Assembly (NCBI GenBank): GCA_037355855.1
Contig: CM074764.1
Coordinates: 3,224,001-3,288,000, forward strand
DNA length: 64,000 nucleotides
Source of the DNA: Pseudo-nitzschia pungens
Lineage: Eukaryota > Bacillariophyta > Bacillariophyceae > Bacillariales > Bacillariaceae
Direction: 5' to 3'
In this document: piece by piece, positions 21,813 to 33,134 of the stretch
Layout: each line of letters begins with the position of its first letter
How positions within the stretch are numbered: the first letter of the stretch is position 1
Translations under genes and position numbers: made by a program
Notes under the pieces: model-generated
What the model saw: the letters and a program-made list of their open reading frames with translations, nothing else
What the model was told of the DNA's origin: nothing
Database searches by the model: none

Positions 21813-24690
21813 GGCTCAAATCACTGACACTAGCATCATGACTGGAAGAGAATGCAATGGCAGCAACTCCAAGCCTCAATGCAGAGGCTGCATCTTCCCC
21901 ACCACCGGCAGCAGGAACTGCAGTTGAGGACTCAGGAGAGACCACAGTGAGGTCACCAGCCATGGCATTATGGGGAGGGTCAGGAACTTCAGGGGGAACT
22001 TCAGGAGAGATACCAGGGGAGGCATCAGCCTTGGCCACATGGGGAGGATCACCGCCAGGAGGAACAGCACCTGCAGGCGCGGAGGCCTGGACAGCAGTAA
22101 GATTGGAAGTGCCAGTCGCTAAAGTATCCATAGATTGAGAGTCATCAAAGCCTCCACCACCACTGTCAGCACGGGCTTGGAGGTTAAAGTGCAAATCCAG
22201 ATCAAAAGTGAGGTCTGGGGCAAGGTCAACTGACAAGTCATCATCAACAAGTTCCCAATCTCTTGCATCCCCATCACCAAAAAAGGGAAGAGAGTTATCC
22301 TGCATTAGATCTGCAGCAGGTGCAGTTTCCACAACACAATTGACTGCATCATCCCAATGGTAAGCTTCCATGTCAGTCAGGCACTCAGAAGAGAACCATT
22401 GTCTAACACAAGAACCATACTGAGCTTCCAGAAAAATAGGCAGGAAAGACAACATGGCCATTGCTTCAGCCTTGGTAGTGATGTTGTACAAAGCAAGGAT
22501 CTCGCCTCGGTATGAACTGGTATCAACAGAAAGAAAAAGAGGCCATGACCAATTGTCACGGGTTCTGATACCCAGAAGCACACTGCGCAGTGTCTTCAAA
22601 CCCAGCCCTTGGCCCAAGTCAACTGGAAGATCAAGATCAACTACCCCCAGAACAGGAGCAGTTTCATGGCTCTCAATAAATTTGGCTTGGCGGTGCTTAG
22701 CCTGGCGGACAGTCTTGAGCTTGGAGGGGGGAAGAGGTCTGTCAGAAGGATTGGTAGCTGTCTCAATAAACTTGTAGAATTTACCATCAGGTAAAGAGGC
22801 AATGTCTGAAGGTTTGCAACGGTTGAACTGGGCTTTGAGGAGCTTAACAGTCTGGGCGCGCTTTGTTGCATCACATAAAACATGAGCAGCCAGAACCGGA
22901 TTGGGATCAGGAGTTCTGGAGTTGTCAAGGCTGATATTCTTCCTGATAACAGCAATAGGACATGCCTGAAACCTGGGATGAGTCTGAAGCAATTCGTTGT
23001 AGTGGTCAAGATCAAAACTCTGCATGTAAGATCCAAGGAGAAAGCCACAGGTGACAATAACTGGGGCCTGTATGTGGTCATATTTCAGGTCCATGTCACG
23101 GTCTCTGAGCCTCTGGAGCAATTGTGCTGAAAAGAGTTTCTCCAGGGAAGCACTGTGTCCCAAAAAGAAGCGTAGATGAGGAGCAGTTCTACTGCGAAGC
23201 CAGAGCTGAGCAACATACAATTCCAAGGTCTTCCTGTCAGGAAGTGTCGTCCAAAACTTGGTAACAGGCTTGGCCTTGGGGTGGAGCCTGGCTCTTGAGG
23301 GAAAAACATACAACACCAGGCGCTTGTCAACAGTCCATAGAAGATCCAAAGCTTCCTTGAGAGACTTGAGCAGCTCATCATACAGTTCCCCAGGGCGTTG
23401 TGACATCAACCTTGGAAGGGACAGAGTGACATAAGAACTATGAGAACACTTGGTGCCAGCAGTGACATCCACTGGAGCTCTAGAATCACTGGAGCAAACC
23501 CCTCGGCGTTGGAGGAAATGCCCAGAAGAAGAGGACAAGACAGTAGCATCACCACCACCAGGAAGAAAGGACACTGATTTGGAAGTGGAAGCATCATCAA
23601 CTGCAGTTGGCGCAGGTGTAGGAGGTCTCTTCTTGAAATGCCAGTGGGAGCCAAGCACCTGGTTAGCTGCCAACCAAACTTTTCCTTCAGTGCTGGGCAA
23701 AAGGTTCCCTTCACAGTACATGGTGTCAAAACACTCAGGTGATATCTTGGCCAAACCAATAAGACATCTCCTCAGAGCATGGCCGGAAGGTTGCTTGGTC
23801 CAGTCTGCAGAGGCTTGAAAGCAGAGAGTAGCAAGGGAAACCAGGGACTCCACAGAAGCAGTTCTCCAATCAGGGTTGTCAGGAAAAGCTTGAGCATATG
23901 CTGGAGGGATGGCAGACTGACAGACATCATGGATGGATTTCTTGTCATTCCCATCTTTCTTGCTGAAGAAGTGAGTGGGACTAGGACACCCAGTCCATAG
24001 CCGGGATCCTGCTGGAGTTTTACGAAGAGTTTGGATAGGGGTGGGAATGGAAGCACGACCAGTAAAAGGCCCCTTACCGTAGAAACACCAGAGGAAGGAA
24101 TCTGAGTGAGCTTTGTTGGCAGCAGCCAGGGCTTTCTGGCGCAGGGCATGTCGCTCTGCAGACGGTGTGTCAGAAAGAAATGCAAGAGTAGCTTGTTTCA
24201 GACTAGACTTGGAAGGAGAGACCTTGGAAGGAGGGTGCTTAGAGTCTGAGTGCTCAGAGCCTGGCTGGCCATCCCTAGACGTCTCACTGTTGGACTTTCC
24301 ACTGGTGGACTTCCCACTGTTGGACGTCCCACTGTTGGAATTTCCACTGTTGGACTTCCCACTGTTGGACTTCCCACTGTCAGACGTCCCACTGTCGGAC
24401 TGCCCACTGCCTGAATGCCCTGTGTCTGAATGCCCAGTGCCTGACTGCTCAGTGCTCATATCAACATCATCTAGTGCACCAGTAGAAACAGCAGAAGTGA
24501 AGGACATATCATCATCAGAAGGGAGTGAATCCCTAGCTGTACGGGGAGAGGGAGGGGGAGAGGGAGTAGCCTGAAGAACGGAACCAGCAGGTGGTTGGCG
24601 GGAAGGAGTCCCCGTAAAGGCGCGTTTGTTTGAAGGAGTGGTAGCCAAGGGAGGCCTTTTTCGCCTGGAAGCTGGCGGGGGGGGAGGCAT
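21733..24690 (-). CDS. LINE1 ORF1 protein
   Basis: 985 residues, probably the nucleic-acid-binding ORF1 of the LINE by position. The N-terminus is Pro/Arg-rich, followed by a Ser-Gly-rich run (about residues 83-133, (SGKSN)-like repeats encoded by a 15-bp minisatellite). The central and C-terminal parts are globular-looking (GVVDLDLPVDLGQGLGLKTL and following) but show no zinc knuckle or RRM that I can recognise; the last ~150 residues are acidic then Pro/Ala-rich. LINE2 carries a near-identical copy from about residue 270 onward. Translation of ORF2 begins inside its last 80 nt. Function is inferred only from position. Confidence 0.8.
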   Translation of the reverse strand: MPPPPPASRRKRPPLATTPSNKRAFTGTPSRQPPAGSVLQATPSPPPSPRTARDSLPSDDDMSFTSAVSTGALDDVDMSTEQSGTGHSDTGHSGSGQSDSGTSDSGKSNSGKSNSGNSNSGTSNSGKSTSGKSNSETSRDGQPGSEHSDSKHPPSKVSPSKSSLKQATLAFLSDTPSAERHALRQKALAAANKAHSDSFLWCFYGKGPFTGRASIPTPIQTLRKTPAGSRLWTGCPSPTHFFSKKDGNDKKSIHDVCQSAIPPAYAQAFPDNPDWRTASVESLVSLATLCFQASADWTKQPSGHALRRCLIGLAKISPECFDTMYCEGNLLPSTEGKVWLAANQVLGSHWHFKKRPPTPAPTAVDDASTSKSVSFLPGGGDATVLSSSSGHFLQRRGVCSSDSRAPVDVTAGTKCSHSSYVTLSLPRLMSQRPGELYDELLKSLKEALDLLWTVDKRLVLYVFPSRARLHPKAKPVTKFWTTLPDRKTLELYVAQLWLRSRTAPHLRFFLGHSASLEKLFSAQLLQRLRDRDMDLKYDHIQAPVIVTCGFLLGSYMQSFDLDHYNELLQTHPRFQACPIAVIRKNISLDNSRTPDPNPVLAAHVLCDATKRAQTVKLLKAQFNRCKPSDIASLPDGKFYKFIETATNPSDRPLPPSKLKTVRQAKHRQAKFIESHETAPVLGVVDLDLPVDLGQGLGLKTLRSVLLGIRTRDNWSWPLFLSVDTSSYRGEILALYNITTKAEAMAMLSFLPIFLEAQYGSCVRQWFSSECLTDMEAYHWDDAVNCVVETAPAADLMQDNSLPFFGDGDARDWELVDDDLSVDLAPDLTFDLDLHFNLQARADSGGGGFDDSQSMDTLATGTSNLTAVQASAPAGAVPPGGDPPHVAKADASPGISPEVPPEVPDPPHNAMAGDLTVVSPESSTAVPAAGGGEDAASALRLGVAAIAFSSSHDASVSDLSHANVSTKSAPATLPSVRQTRFPSDHG
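24290..24440 (-). repeat. 15-bp minisatellite inside LINE1 ORF1
   Basis: Repeats of GTGGGAAGTCCAACA (minus strand) encode the SGKSN run. The 15-bp unit preserves reading frame. Confidence 0.85.
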
Positions 24691-27317
24691 GGTGGGGCTA
24701 GTATCGTCTGAATAGGCGTGTTGGCTCGGGCGCTAGTAGGCTGTCAGTGGGAACCTTTATGCAGATGTACAGATGGGGGTATCCTGGAAACAGGGTACAG
24801 CAGCAACAACAAGGGGAACCTTGGTCTGGACAAGGAAAAGGTCCCTGGGGATCCAAAAAATATACTGGAGCACACCCACAAAAGTCACCGGGGAACTCAG
24901 AAATTTTTGCTAAAAAACGAGCAAAATTTGTCTCACACTTGGAGCACAAAGACTCTGCGCGCGGAAGAACTCGGCGGAAGAACTCTGCAAATCGTGTAGG
25001 CTTGTACTCGTACTGTACTTGTAGCTTGAAAATTGTGCAAGGAAAAGTGCCAGGTGATGACAAAGGCCGGGGCAGGAGAAGCACCGGTTGAGGGCAAAAG
25101 CCGGGGAAGGAGAGGCACCGGTTGAGGGCAAATCAACAGCTGAAGAGCAACCTGTTGGGTGCTGGAGCAACAGCAGACACACCGCTTGGATGTAAAAGTG
25201 CCAGGTGATGACAAAGGCCGGGGCAGGAGAAGCACCGGTCGAGGGCAAAGCCACAGGGCAAAGGCCGGGGCAGGAGAAGCACCGGTTGAGGGCAAAGGCC
25301 GGGGCAGGAGAAGCACCGGTTGAGGGCAAATCAACAGCTGAAAAGCAAGCAGTTGGGGGCTGGACCAACAGCAGACACGCCTCTGGGATGTGCAAGTGCC
25401 AGGTGATGACAAAGGCCGGGGCAGGAGAAGCACGGGTTGAGGGCAAAGGCCGGGGCAGGAGAAGCACCAGTTGAGGGCAAAGCAACAGCTGAAAACCGCT
25501 AGGGGAGGGCAGAAACACCAACTGAAACGCCGCGCTTGAATGGAGAAGTGCCAGGTGCTGACAATGGCCGGGGCAGGAGAAGCACCGGTTGATGACAAAG
25601 GCCGGGGCAGGAGAAGCACCTATTGAGGGCAAAGGCCGGGGCAGGAGAAGCACCGGTTGAGGGCAAACAACAGCTGAAAAGCGAGCAGTTGGGGGCTGGA
25701 CCAACAGCAGACACTCCTCTGGGATGTAAAAGTGCCAGGTGATGACAAAGGCCGGGGCAGGAGAAGCACCGGTTGAGGGCAAAGGCCGGGGCAGGAGAAG
25801 CACCGGTTGAGGGCAAAGCAACAGCAGAAAACCTCCAGTGTGCCAGGCGATAGGTTGTATGCTGGGAAACAGGGTACAGCAGCAACAACAGGTCCAGTTT
25901 TGGTCTGAACAAGGAAAGACTCCAGAGGAACCAATAAGATAGGACCAGAGCACTACCAGAAAAGTCCCGTTCGAAACCCACAGAGGTGCTCTGGAGTTAC
26001 AGAATTTAGGAACTCCAGTAGACCACTGCAAATCGTGTAGAAACAGACTGTATAAACTGACAACTGGCTTGTATCAAAGGCCTGGTATTAGGGACGCTGC
26101 TTGCTTGAATACAGGGGCTTTAGTAGGAACACTTAGGGACCGGGGGATATCAATGGCAGGGCACACTTAAAAGGCTCAGGAGGGAACGTGAAGTTCAAAC
26201 TCGGGAGTACTTATAAGTGGAAACAGTATCCAGGGGCAATTGGCTTGAAAACAGGGACCTTGAGCGAGACACTTAGGGACCAGGGGAACAGTGGAAACAG
26301 TATCTGGGGGCAATTGGCTTGAAAACAGGTACCTTGAGCGAGACACTTAGGGACCAGGGAAGCTGCTTGCTTGAAAACAGGGGCTTTAGTAGAAACACCT
26401 AGGGACCAGGGGGAGGCTTGTGTCTTGAAAACAGTGTTGAACTTGAAGTTCAAGTTGGGGTTGCTTAATAGCGAAAACACTTAGGGATCAGGGAGCTCGC
26501 AAACACTTAGGGACCAGGGGAATTGTAGTCTTGAAAACAAGGGGCGATAGTAGCTGTAGTCTTGGAAACAAGAGTGCACTAAGTAGGAGGTACTTAGGGA
26601 TCGGTTGGTCTTGGCTTGAAAACAGATGTAGTAGGGGGAGCCTTAAGCAAAAACACTTAGGGACTGGGGGACTTGGCTAGGAAACAGGGAAACTCTTAAG
26701 TGATAGGCACTTATAAGAGCAGGGGGCAATTGGCTTGAAAATAAAGGGGAACTGGAAGATATGCTTGCGCGAACTTGCAGATACTTAGGGATCAGCGAGT
26801 AGGAACCTTCTAGAAGGGGGGTGTATATGTGTTCTATCTTGAAGAATGTAGAACGTTAAATGGGTTCGACCTTGAAGAATGTAGAACGTTAAGAGGATAT
26901 CACTTAAGGGGCTTGGAAGACTGTATAGCGTTAAATAAAAAGATGGCTTGAAAACAGATGAAAAGAAACAAACCGAGCTCGGAGACAAAGCGGAACTGAA
27001 GCAGAGCTGCTGTAGAATTAGTACTGCAATTGCTGTAGAAAATTATGTGTCCTTGTTTTCGGTCGTGTTGCTTGTTGCTTGCCGACCGGCCGACCGACAG
27101 GAAACAAGGAACCAAAGCAACCAAAGGAAGCAAGGAGCAGCCAAACAAACAGCAGAATCAGATAGGGGAGGTCTCTGTTAATAGGTGTAGTGCTTGGTGT
27201 TGTTGTAAGAGCTTTAGAAGTGAGTGAGATATCAAAGGGGAAAGTTGTGTAGAAATCTACGTGTTTTAAGTACTGGAACATCGGAACGTCGGACAAAATC
27301 GCGCGTCGCAAAATTGT
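24691..27317 (-). repeat. LINE1 5' UTR made of two tandem-repeat blocks
   Basis: Nearest ORF1 (about 25040-25850) are many copies of AAGGCCGGGGCAGGAGAAGC followed by ACCGGTTGAGGGC, some grouped with AAGTGCCAGGTGATGAC. Further out (about 26060-26960) are irregular copies of CTTGAAAACAGGG plus ACACTTAGGGACCAGGGG. The outermost ~250 bp match the 5' ends of the short LINE copies. The arrangement recalls the promoter monomers of mammalian L1. A 373-codon minus-strand ORF (24910-26031) is an open translation of the GC-rich repeat and is not counted as a gene. Confidence 0.75.
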
Positions 27318-28052
27318 ATTGCTATGAGTCGTAGCAGTGCTGTTGTTGCTGCTATTGCTCTTATTTCTTTTGGAATATCTGTTCTTTGGACATTCGGACC
27401 AATCGTGATCATGTCTGGGAATTCGGCAAGGGTTGTTGTATTTTCTTTTGCCACTGGATGGCTCTTGCTCTTGCTCTTTTTCAGCGTCGCTGTCACTGTC
27501 CGAGCTGTCTCTGTCAATGCTGTAAGCGTCCGAATGAGAGCTGTTGTTATTGCTGTCAATGCTTTCAGCGTCGGAATCTTTATTTGAATGAGTGTCTGAC
27601 GCTTTTCTTTTTGCTTGACGTTCTAAACAGCTCATGTGGTCTACTATAAACTGTACAGTGGTGTCCTCTTGGATTCCTTGGTGGATGAGACCATAGCTGT
27701 TGATCCATTTGCTTGGGAAGCTGTGTAGCAGAATGGTCTTGGCTTCTGTTGGTGACAAGTCGGGTCCATGTCCTTGGAGTCTTTTAGTGTACTTGAAGAG
27801 GATTTGCATCCGGTCTGCATGGTCTTTACATGGGACGTTGCTTGGCTTCTTGCATTCAGCGCTCCGAAGGTATGTATGCATGATGTCGTTGGCGTCCGTT
27901 GCATTGCAATAGTCTTGCTTGATGAAGTCCAGTATTGCTTGTTCATACCCTCCGATCTGCTGTTCATCGTATTGTTGAAGAGCCACTGCAAGCGCTGCAT
28001 GTGGTAAATTGCTGCCTAGCTGCATTATCTGGGGTACTTTGGTCCATGACAA
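27318..28052 (-). pseudogene. gag of gypsy element A', truncated at both ends
   Basis: Matches the gag of element A at 42899-43957: IGGYEQA, YCNATDANDIMHTYLRS, KTILLHSFPSKWINSYG, IQEDTTV and a zinc-finger-like NPCRIPRHDHDWSECPKN. The first ~75 residues found in element A are missing at 28052, and the C-terminus is cut by LINE1 at 27333, continuing at 15595. The ORF reads on into LINE sequence to 27018, which is not gag. Confidence 0.9.
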
Positions 28053-28598
28053 GCAGTTCGGACGCAGCGGATTTCGGTTCTTTATGTATGATGTTACATG
28101 TTACATGTTTGGAAGTCTCCCGGTACACCGGTTCCAGGGACTATAAATTTGAACTACAATAGGCTGATTGATTCCCTTGTAGGTGTCAAGGGATGGAACC
28201 AAGGGCAAAACGTCCTCCGGTTCACCCCCCTTTTTTTTCTACCACGAATCAGCCGGGCCTCTGATAGAAGAACTGCAATATTTGATGCAGTTTGATCTCT
28301 GACAAGTTACATGGAAACATCCCTGAATTCTGTTATGATCCATACAAGTGTCCTCGTACAGCAGCAGGAGGACTGGTGTCCCCCTGGGAGTATCAGTTTC
28401 CGGGGACCGGTATAGTTGCTCAGTACAGGACTACTAGCATGAATCACAGGGACTATGTTGATATTCAAGGTGATGCTACAGGCTGTGGTGCTAAGGCTCC
28501 TGTGTAGAGGAGTGTACTGGGGCTACATGCAATAGCACCTGGTAGCTATCTAACAGGAGCTGAGCTAAGTGCTAGATCCATGTGCTAATATCTAGCAT
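28053..28598 (+). pseudogene. Possible LRR-gene fragment, degenerate
   Basis: 28135-28220 reads INLNYNRLIDSLVG in one frame. 28280-28507 reads LISDKLHGNIPEFCYDPYKC and more in another frame, ending with TAG. NxLxGxIPEFC is LRR-like and resembles the last repeat of diatom LRR proteins. The two frames do not join without a shift or intron. The remainder of the stretch is unassigned. Confidence 0.35.
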
Positions 28599-30444
28599 AA
28601 GCACCTAGCAACAGGCTTACATTTTGCGCATCGCGCATTTTGTCCGACGTGACGTTCCGATGTTCCAGTACTAAAAATACGTAGATTTCTACACAACTTT
28701 ACAATGCGATATCTGGATCCCTTTTACACCCCCAATCACAACCCCAGGACCTACATGTATTAACCAAGACCTGCGCTCTTCGTTTCTGCTATCAGTTCCG
28801 TTGCTGGTTGCTTCGTTTGGTTGCTTTGGTTGCCAATTCACCACTCGACCGACCGATCGAGCAGCAGCAACAACCAAAACAAAACCAACACATAATTTTC
28901 TACAGCACCTCCAGTACAGATTCTACAGCAATTCGCAAATAATACTGTCGCCGTCTTCCTGCTTCGATCTGTTTCCAAGCTCCACCCTCAAGGCCCTTAA
29001 GTATATGTTATACTTAATGTTCGACACTGTTTCCAATCTGCTTAAGTGAGTATCACTTACCGTTCTACATTCTTCAAGGTTCCTTGCTAAGTCCCCTGAG
29101 TTTTTTCAAGGTGAAGTTCACGAACAGCCCCTTCCACTGTAGGAATATTTCTACATGAAATTCCAGCTGTCATCTGTTTTGAAGTCCATTGCCCTGCTGG
29201 ACCATATGTGTTTTCGCTTATGGTCCTACTGTTTTTTTGACCCAAGCCCCACAGCCTCTAAGTACAGTTTGCTTAAGGCTCCACCACCTACATAACCCTC
29301 TCAGGTGTACAGTATAATTGTCATTTGTTTCCAAGTCTACTGCCCTGCTGGACCATATGTGTTTTCGCTTATGGTCCTACTGTTTTTTGACCCAAGCCCC
29401 AAAGCCGCTAAGTACAGTTTGCTTAAGGCTCCACCACCTACATAACCCTCTCAGGTGTACAGTATAATTGTCATCTGTTTTCAAGGCTACTGCCCTGATG
29501 GACCATAAGTGTTTTCGCTTATGGTCCTACTGTTTCCTGACCCAAGCCCCAAAGCAGCTAAGTACAGTTCGCTTAAGGCTCTCCTACCTACATATACCTC
29601 TCAGATGCATTCTTCAACTGTCATCTGTTTTCAAGTCTACTGCCCTGCTGGACCATAATTGTTTTCGATTATGGACCTACTGTTTTTCTGACCCAAGCCC
29701 TACCACCTACATATACCCTTCCAGTTCACAGTACAGCTGCCACCTGTTTTCAAGCCTACAGCCCTGATGGTCGTTAAGTGTTCACTTAGAGCCCTGTTTC
29801 CAAGCTACTATGAAGTTCTAACAGGAGGACAGCTGTTACGAATTTCGTAGTAGGCTCCACTGCCTCTATGTGCTTCAAATTTGAATACCAATACAAGCAT
29901 TACCTGGGAAATTTTGCTTGTGTTCTTTCGGTAAGGAATGTGTTTGGGGCTGACTACTGCATTACTGATGCTGCAATACAGTATGCAGAGACCAGTTTTG
30001 CTTGCGTCAGCTGACCACTTGCACTACTGATGCTGCAATCCAGTATACAGAGAGCAGTTTTGCTTATGTCAGCTGACCACTCCTAGCATTACTGATGCTG
30101 TACAGCAGCATTCAAGAGACAGTTTTGCTTGTGTCTTTCCCTTCCACGTTCTTGTTACCCCGTCTCCTGTACGCGTTGCAACAGCAGTGTCTGTTGTGCT
30201 CTGGACTGGTTCGTTTTTTCCCTGATTGTTTCCAAGGTTTGTTTGCAAAATTGTCGTTTTTACAACTTGGAGCCTAAACTCTCTTTGATTGAGGCGATGT
30301 GTCGTTCTACAACTTGGGGGCCTAACCTCTCTTCGATTGAGGCGACGATAAAGTCTGGTTACAGACTGAGTAGCTTTTAACCACCTTCGGTGGATTTTCC
30401 TACTTAAATAAGTATATTATTACAAGCACCTAGCAACAGGCTTA
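28599..30444 (+). mobile_element. Short non-autonomous LINE derivative (+) with 21-bp TSD
   Basis: A 21-bp direct repeat beginning AAGCACCTAGCAACAGG lies at 28599-28619 and 30424-30444. The element (28620-30423) begins with the LINE 5' terminus (CATTTTGCGCATCGCGCATT) and ends with the LINE 3' hairpins (AAGTCTGGTTACAGACTGAG, then CCACCTTCGGTGG) and TATTATTAC. ORF1 and ORF2 are absent. The space between holds ~150-bp monomers. It has both ends and its own TSD, so it moved as a unit, presumably with LINE enzymes supplied in trans. Confidence 0.88.
29160..29775 (+). repeat. ~150-bp monomers with internal hairpin
   Basis: Units begin GTCATCTGTTTTCAAGTCTA at about 29168, 29318, 29471, 29620 and (weaker) 29738. 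Each holds GGACCATAAGTG TTTT CGCTTATGGTCC or a variant, a 12-bp stem with TTTT loop. Confidence 0.85.
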
Positions 30445-30480
30445 GCAACAGGCTTAGCAACAGGCTTAGCAACAGGCTTA
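30433..30480. repeat. 12-bp tandem repeat AGCAACAGGCTT, four copies
   Basis: GCAACAGGCTTA is repeated directly. The first copy is part of the right TSD of the short LINE, so the insertion chose the edge of a small tandem array. Confidence 0.85.
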
Positions 30481-31326
30481 TTCTATTTGGTATGGGGTGC
30501 TAACTCCATATATACCGGGGTTGTCGCGTACGAATTGTACCAGTTGTACATACCCCGGGTATAGCATCTGCACTAATACAGCGTAGCTGAGTGCTACAAG
30601 GTTAGGGTTGCTAATGCTACGAGATACTGGATATGCTAACCTACCATGCTACCATACTATGCTACTGCCGGGGTGAGGTGATTGGTGTACAATATGTACT
30701 ATGACGGGACGCCTGACCCAGACAGTTATTAAGCGCTAGCACGTGCTAGCGCTAGCACACGATTGGATCTAATTAAGCGCTAAGGCCACTCCACATGCTA
30801 CTCCGTACGCTACACTACTCCATAGGATACAGTACTGGACCTACAGAGCTGTATAATACAAGATAGCAGAGCGTTGTCACGATACAGAGCTGAGCGCTTT
30901 GGCTCAGCTCCCTCCACTATATTCACTCTTTCTTTTCCACTCTAAAATAAAACACTATCATGCCCTCCCCTTTCGATAGATTCTAATGTACCTCTAGGGA
31001 AGTGCCTTGTAGTAACTAAGTGTATGCAATAGAGCTTGAACAGTGTCCTCTGTAGTCTCACTATTTACCAGGACTCTACGTGCTATTATTGTTATTGCAA
31101 TCCCCTTATTTTGCTGACGAGCAAATATCAACGCATAAATTACTAGCGCTATCACGCTGTTTTTAGCATTGGTTGAGCAAAAATAGGCTATCTTTGGAGG
31201 ATAAAAGAAAAGAATACGCTTCTGGTTGATATAAACAAGACATTAAAAAAGCTTACTGTCTCAGCTTTCCAAAGAAACTTACCCAAGGTTCAAATGCCAG
31301 CTGGAACCCTTTCAACTGGTAGAATC
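30481..31326. other. Noncoding spacer rich in TGCTA/CTAGC motifs
   Basis: No gene is seen. A perfect 22-bp palindrome lies at 30732-30753 (half-site AGCGCTAGCAC) and its motif AAGCGCTA recurs at about 30775. CTAC/TGCTA words are unusually frequent around 30590-30670. Confidence 0.45.
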
Positions 31327-33100
31327 ACATTTCTAGGGCAGTAATAATAATAATAATAATAATATACTTATTTAAGTAGGAAAATCCACCGAAGGTGGTT
31401 AAAAGCTACTCAGTCTGTAACCAGACTTTATCGTCGCCTCAATCGAAGAGAGGTTAGGCCCCAAGTTGTAGAACGACGCGCCGCCTCAACCATGGGGAAT
31501 AGGCCCCAGGTTGTAAGGACGGCTATTTTGCAAACAAACCTTGGTAAGAAACAGGAAAAAAACGAACCAGTCCAGAGCACAACAGACACAGCGGTTGCAA
31601 AGCGTACAGGAGACGGGGTAACAAGAACGTGAAAGGGAAAACACAAGCAAAACTGTCCCTTGAATGCCGCTGTACAGCATCAGTAATGCTTGGAGTGGTC
31701 AGCTGACACAAGCAAAACCCGTCCTCAGATACATAGTATCAGTAATGCAAGTGGTCAGCTGACGCAAGTGAAACTGGTCTCAGCATGCTGTGTTGCAGCA
31801 TCAGTAATGCGAGTGCCCCAAACACATTCCTTACCACTGTATGGTACATATAGTACAGAGCCTACTACCAAATTCGTAACAGCTGTCCTCCTGTTCGAAC
31901 TTCTTCGTAGTAGCACTTCAGAAACACGTAGAGGCAGTGGAGCCTACTACCAAATTCAAATTCGTAACAGCTGGCCTTCTGTTCGAATGAATTTGCTCTC
32001 CCGTAGTAGCTTGGAAACAGGGGCTCTAAGTGATAACACTTATGGACCATCAGGGCTGTAGGCTTGAAAACAGGTCTCAGCTGTACTGTGAACTGGAGGG
32101 GTATATGTAGGTGGTGGAGCGTTAAGTAACATGTACTTAGCGACTTTGGGGCTTGGGTCAGGAAAAACAGTAGGGCCATAAAAGAAAACAATTATGGTCC
32201 AGCAGGGCAGTAGACTTGAAAACAGATGACAGTTGAAGTGTGCATCTGAGAGGGTTATGTAGGTAGGAGAGCCTTAAGCAAGCTGTACTTAGCGGCTTTG
32301 GGGCTTGGGTCAGAAAACAGTAGGACCTTAAGCGAAAACACTTAGGGTCCAGCAGGGCAGTAGACTTGAAAACAGATGACAGTTGAAGTGTGCATCTGAG
32401 AGGTATATGTAGATGGTGGAGCCTTAAGCGAACTGTACTTAGCGGCTTTGGGGCTTGGATCAAGAAACAGTAGGACCATAAGCGAAAACACTTATGGTCC
32501 AGCAGGGCAGTAGACTTGAAAACAGATGACAATTATACTGTACACCTGAGAGGTATATGTAGATGGTGGAGCCTTAAGCAAACTGTACTTAGCGACTTTG
32601 GGGCTTGGGTCAGAAAACAGTAGGACCATAAGCGAAAACGCTTATGGACCAGCAGGGCAGTAGACTTGGAAACAGATGACATTTGTACTGTACACCTGAG
32701 AGGGTTATGTAGGTAGTGGAGCCATAAGCAAACTGTACTTAGCGACTTTGGGGCTTGGGTCAGAAAACAGTAGGACCATAAGCGAAAACGCTTATGGACC
32801 AGCAGGGCAATGGACTTGAAAACAGATGACAGCTGGAATTTCTTGTAGAAAGATTCCTACAGTGGAAGGGGCTGTTCGTGAACTTCGACTTGAAAAGACT
32901 TATGAGGACTCAGCAAGGAACTTCGAAGAATGTAGAACATTAAGTGAGAATCACTTAAGCAGCTTGGAAACAGTGTAGAACCTTGAGTATAGTAAGATAT
33001 ATCGAAGGGCCTTCAGGGGAGCTTGGGAACAGATTGCAGATCGAACGAATTGCTGTAGAATCTGTACTGGAGTTGTGCTGTAGAAAATTATGTGTCGGTT

Positions 33101-33134
<34 letters not shown>

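Larger units (their letters stand above)
15580..27333 (-). mobile_element. Full-length LINE (LINE1), RNase H-bearing, 16-bp TSD
   Basis: The 16-bp direct repeat ATTGCTATGAGTCGTA occurs at 15580-15595 and 27318-27333. The element is 15596-27317 (about 11.7 kb), minus strand: 5' UTR with tandem repeats (27317-24691), ORF1 (24690-21733), ORF2 (21812-15906), then a 3' UTR with two hairpins and an (ATT)n tail. It is inserted inside the gag of gypsy element A'. A variable-length TSD and a simple-repeat tail are as expected for target-primed reverse transcription. Confidence 0.95.

Noticed and set aside
23450..24574. Plus-strand ORFs across LINE1 ORF1 (122-153 codons)
   Set aside because: Antisense shadows; the same frames recur in LINE2 only because the DNA is homologous.
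24910..26031. 373-codon ORF upstream of LINE1 ORF1
   Set aside because: Encoded by GC-rich tandem repeats with no stop codons; no sign of a conserved protein, though sense orientation kept it under consideration as an ORF0.
31285..31320. tRNA-like GGTTCAAATGCC
   Set aside because: No pairing T-arm, anticodon arm or acceptor stem around it.
33100..33130. CTG repeat as a coding polyglutamine tract
   Set aside because: It lies in the 5' region of a non-coding short LINE, with no supporting ORF.
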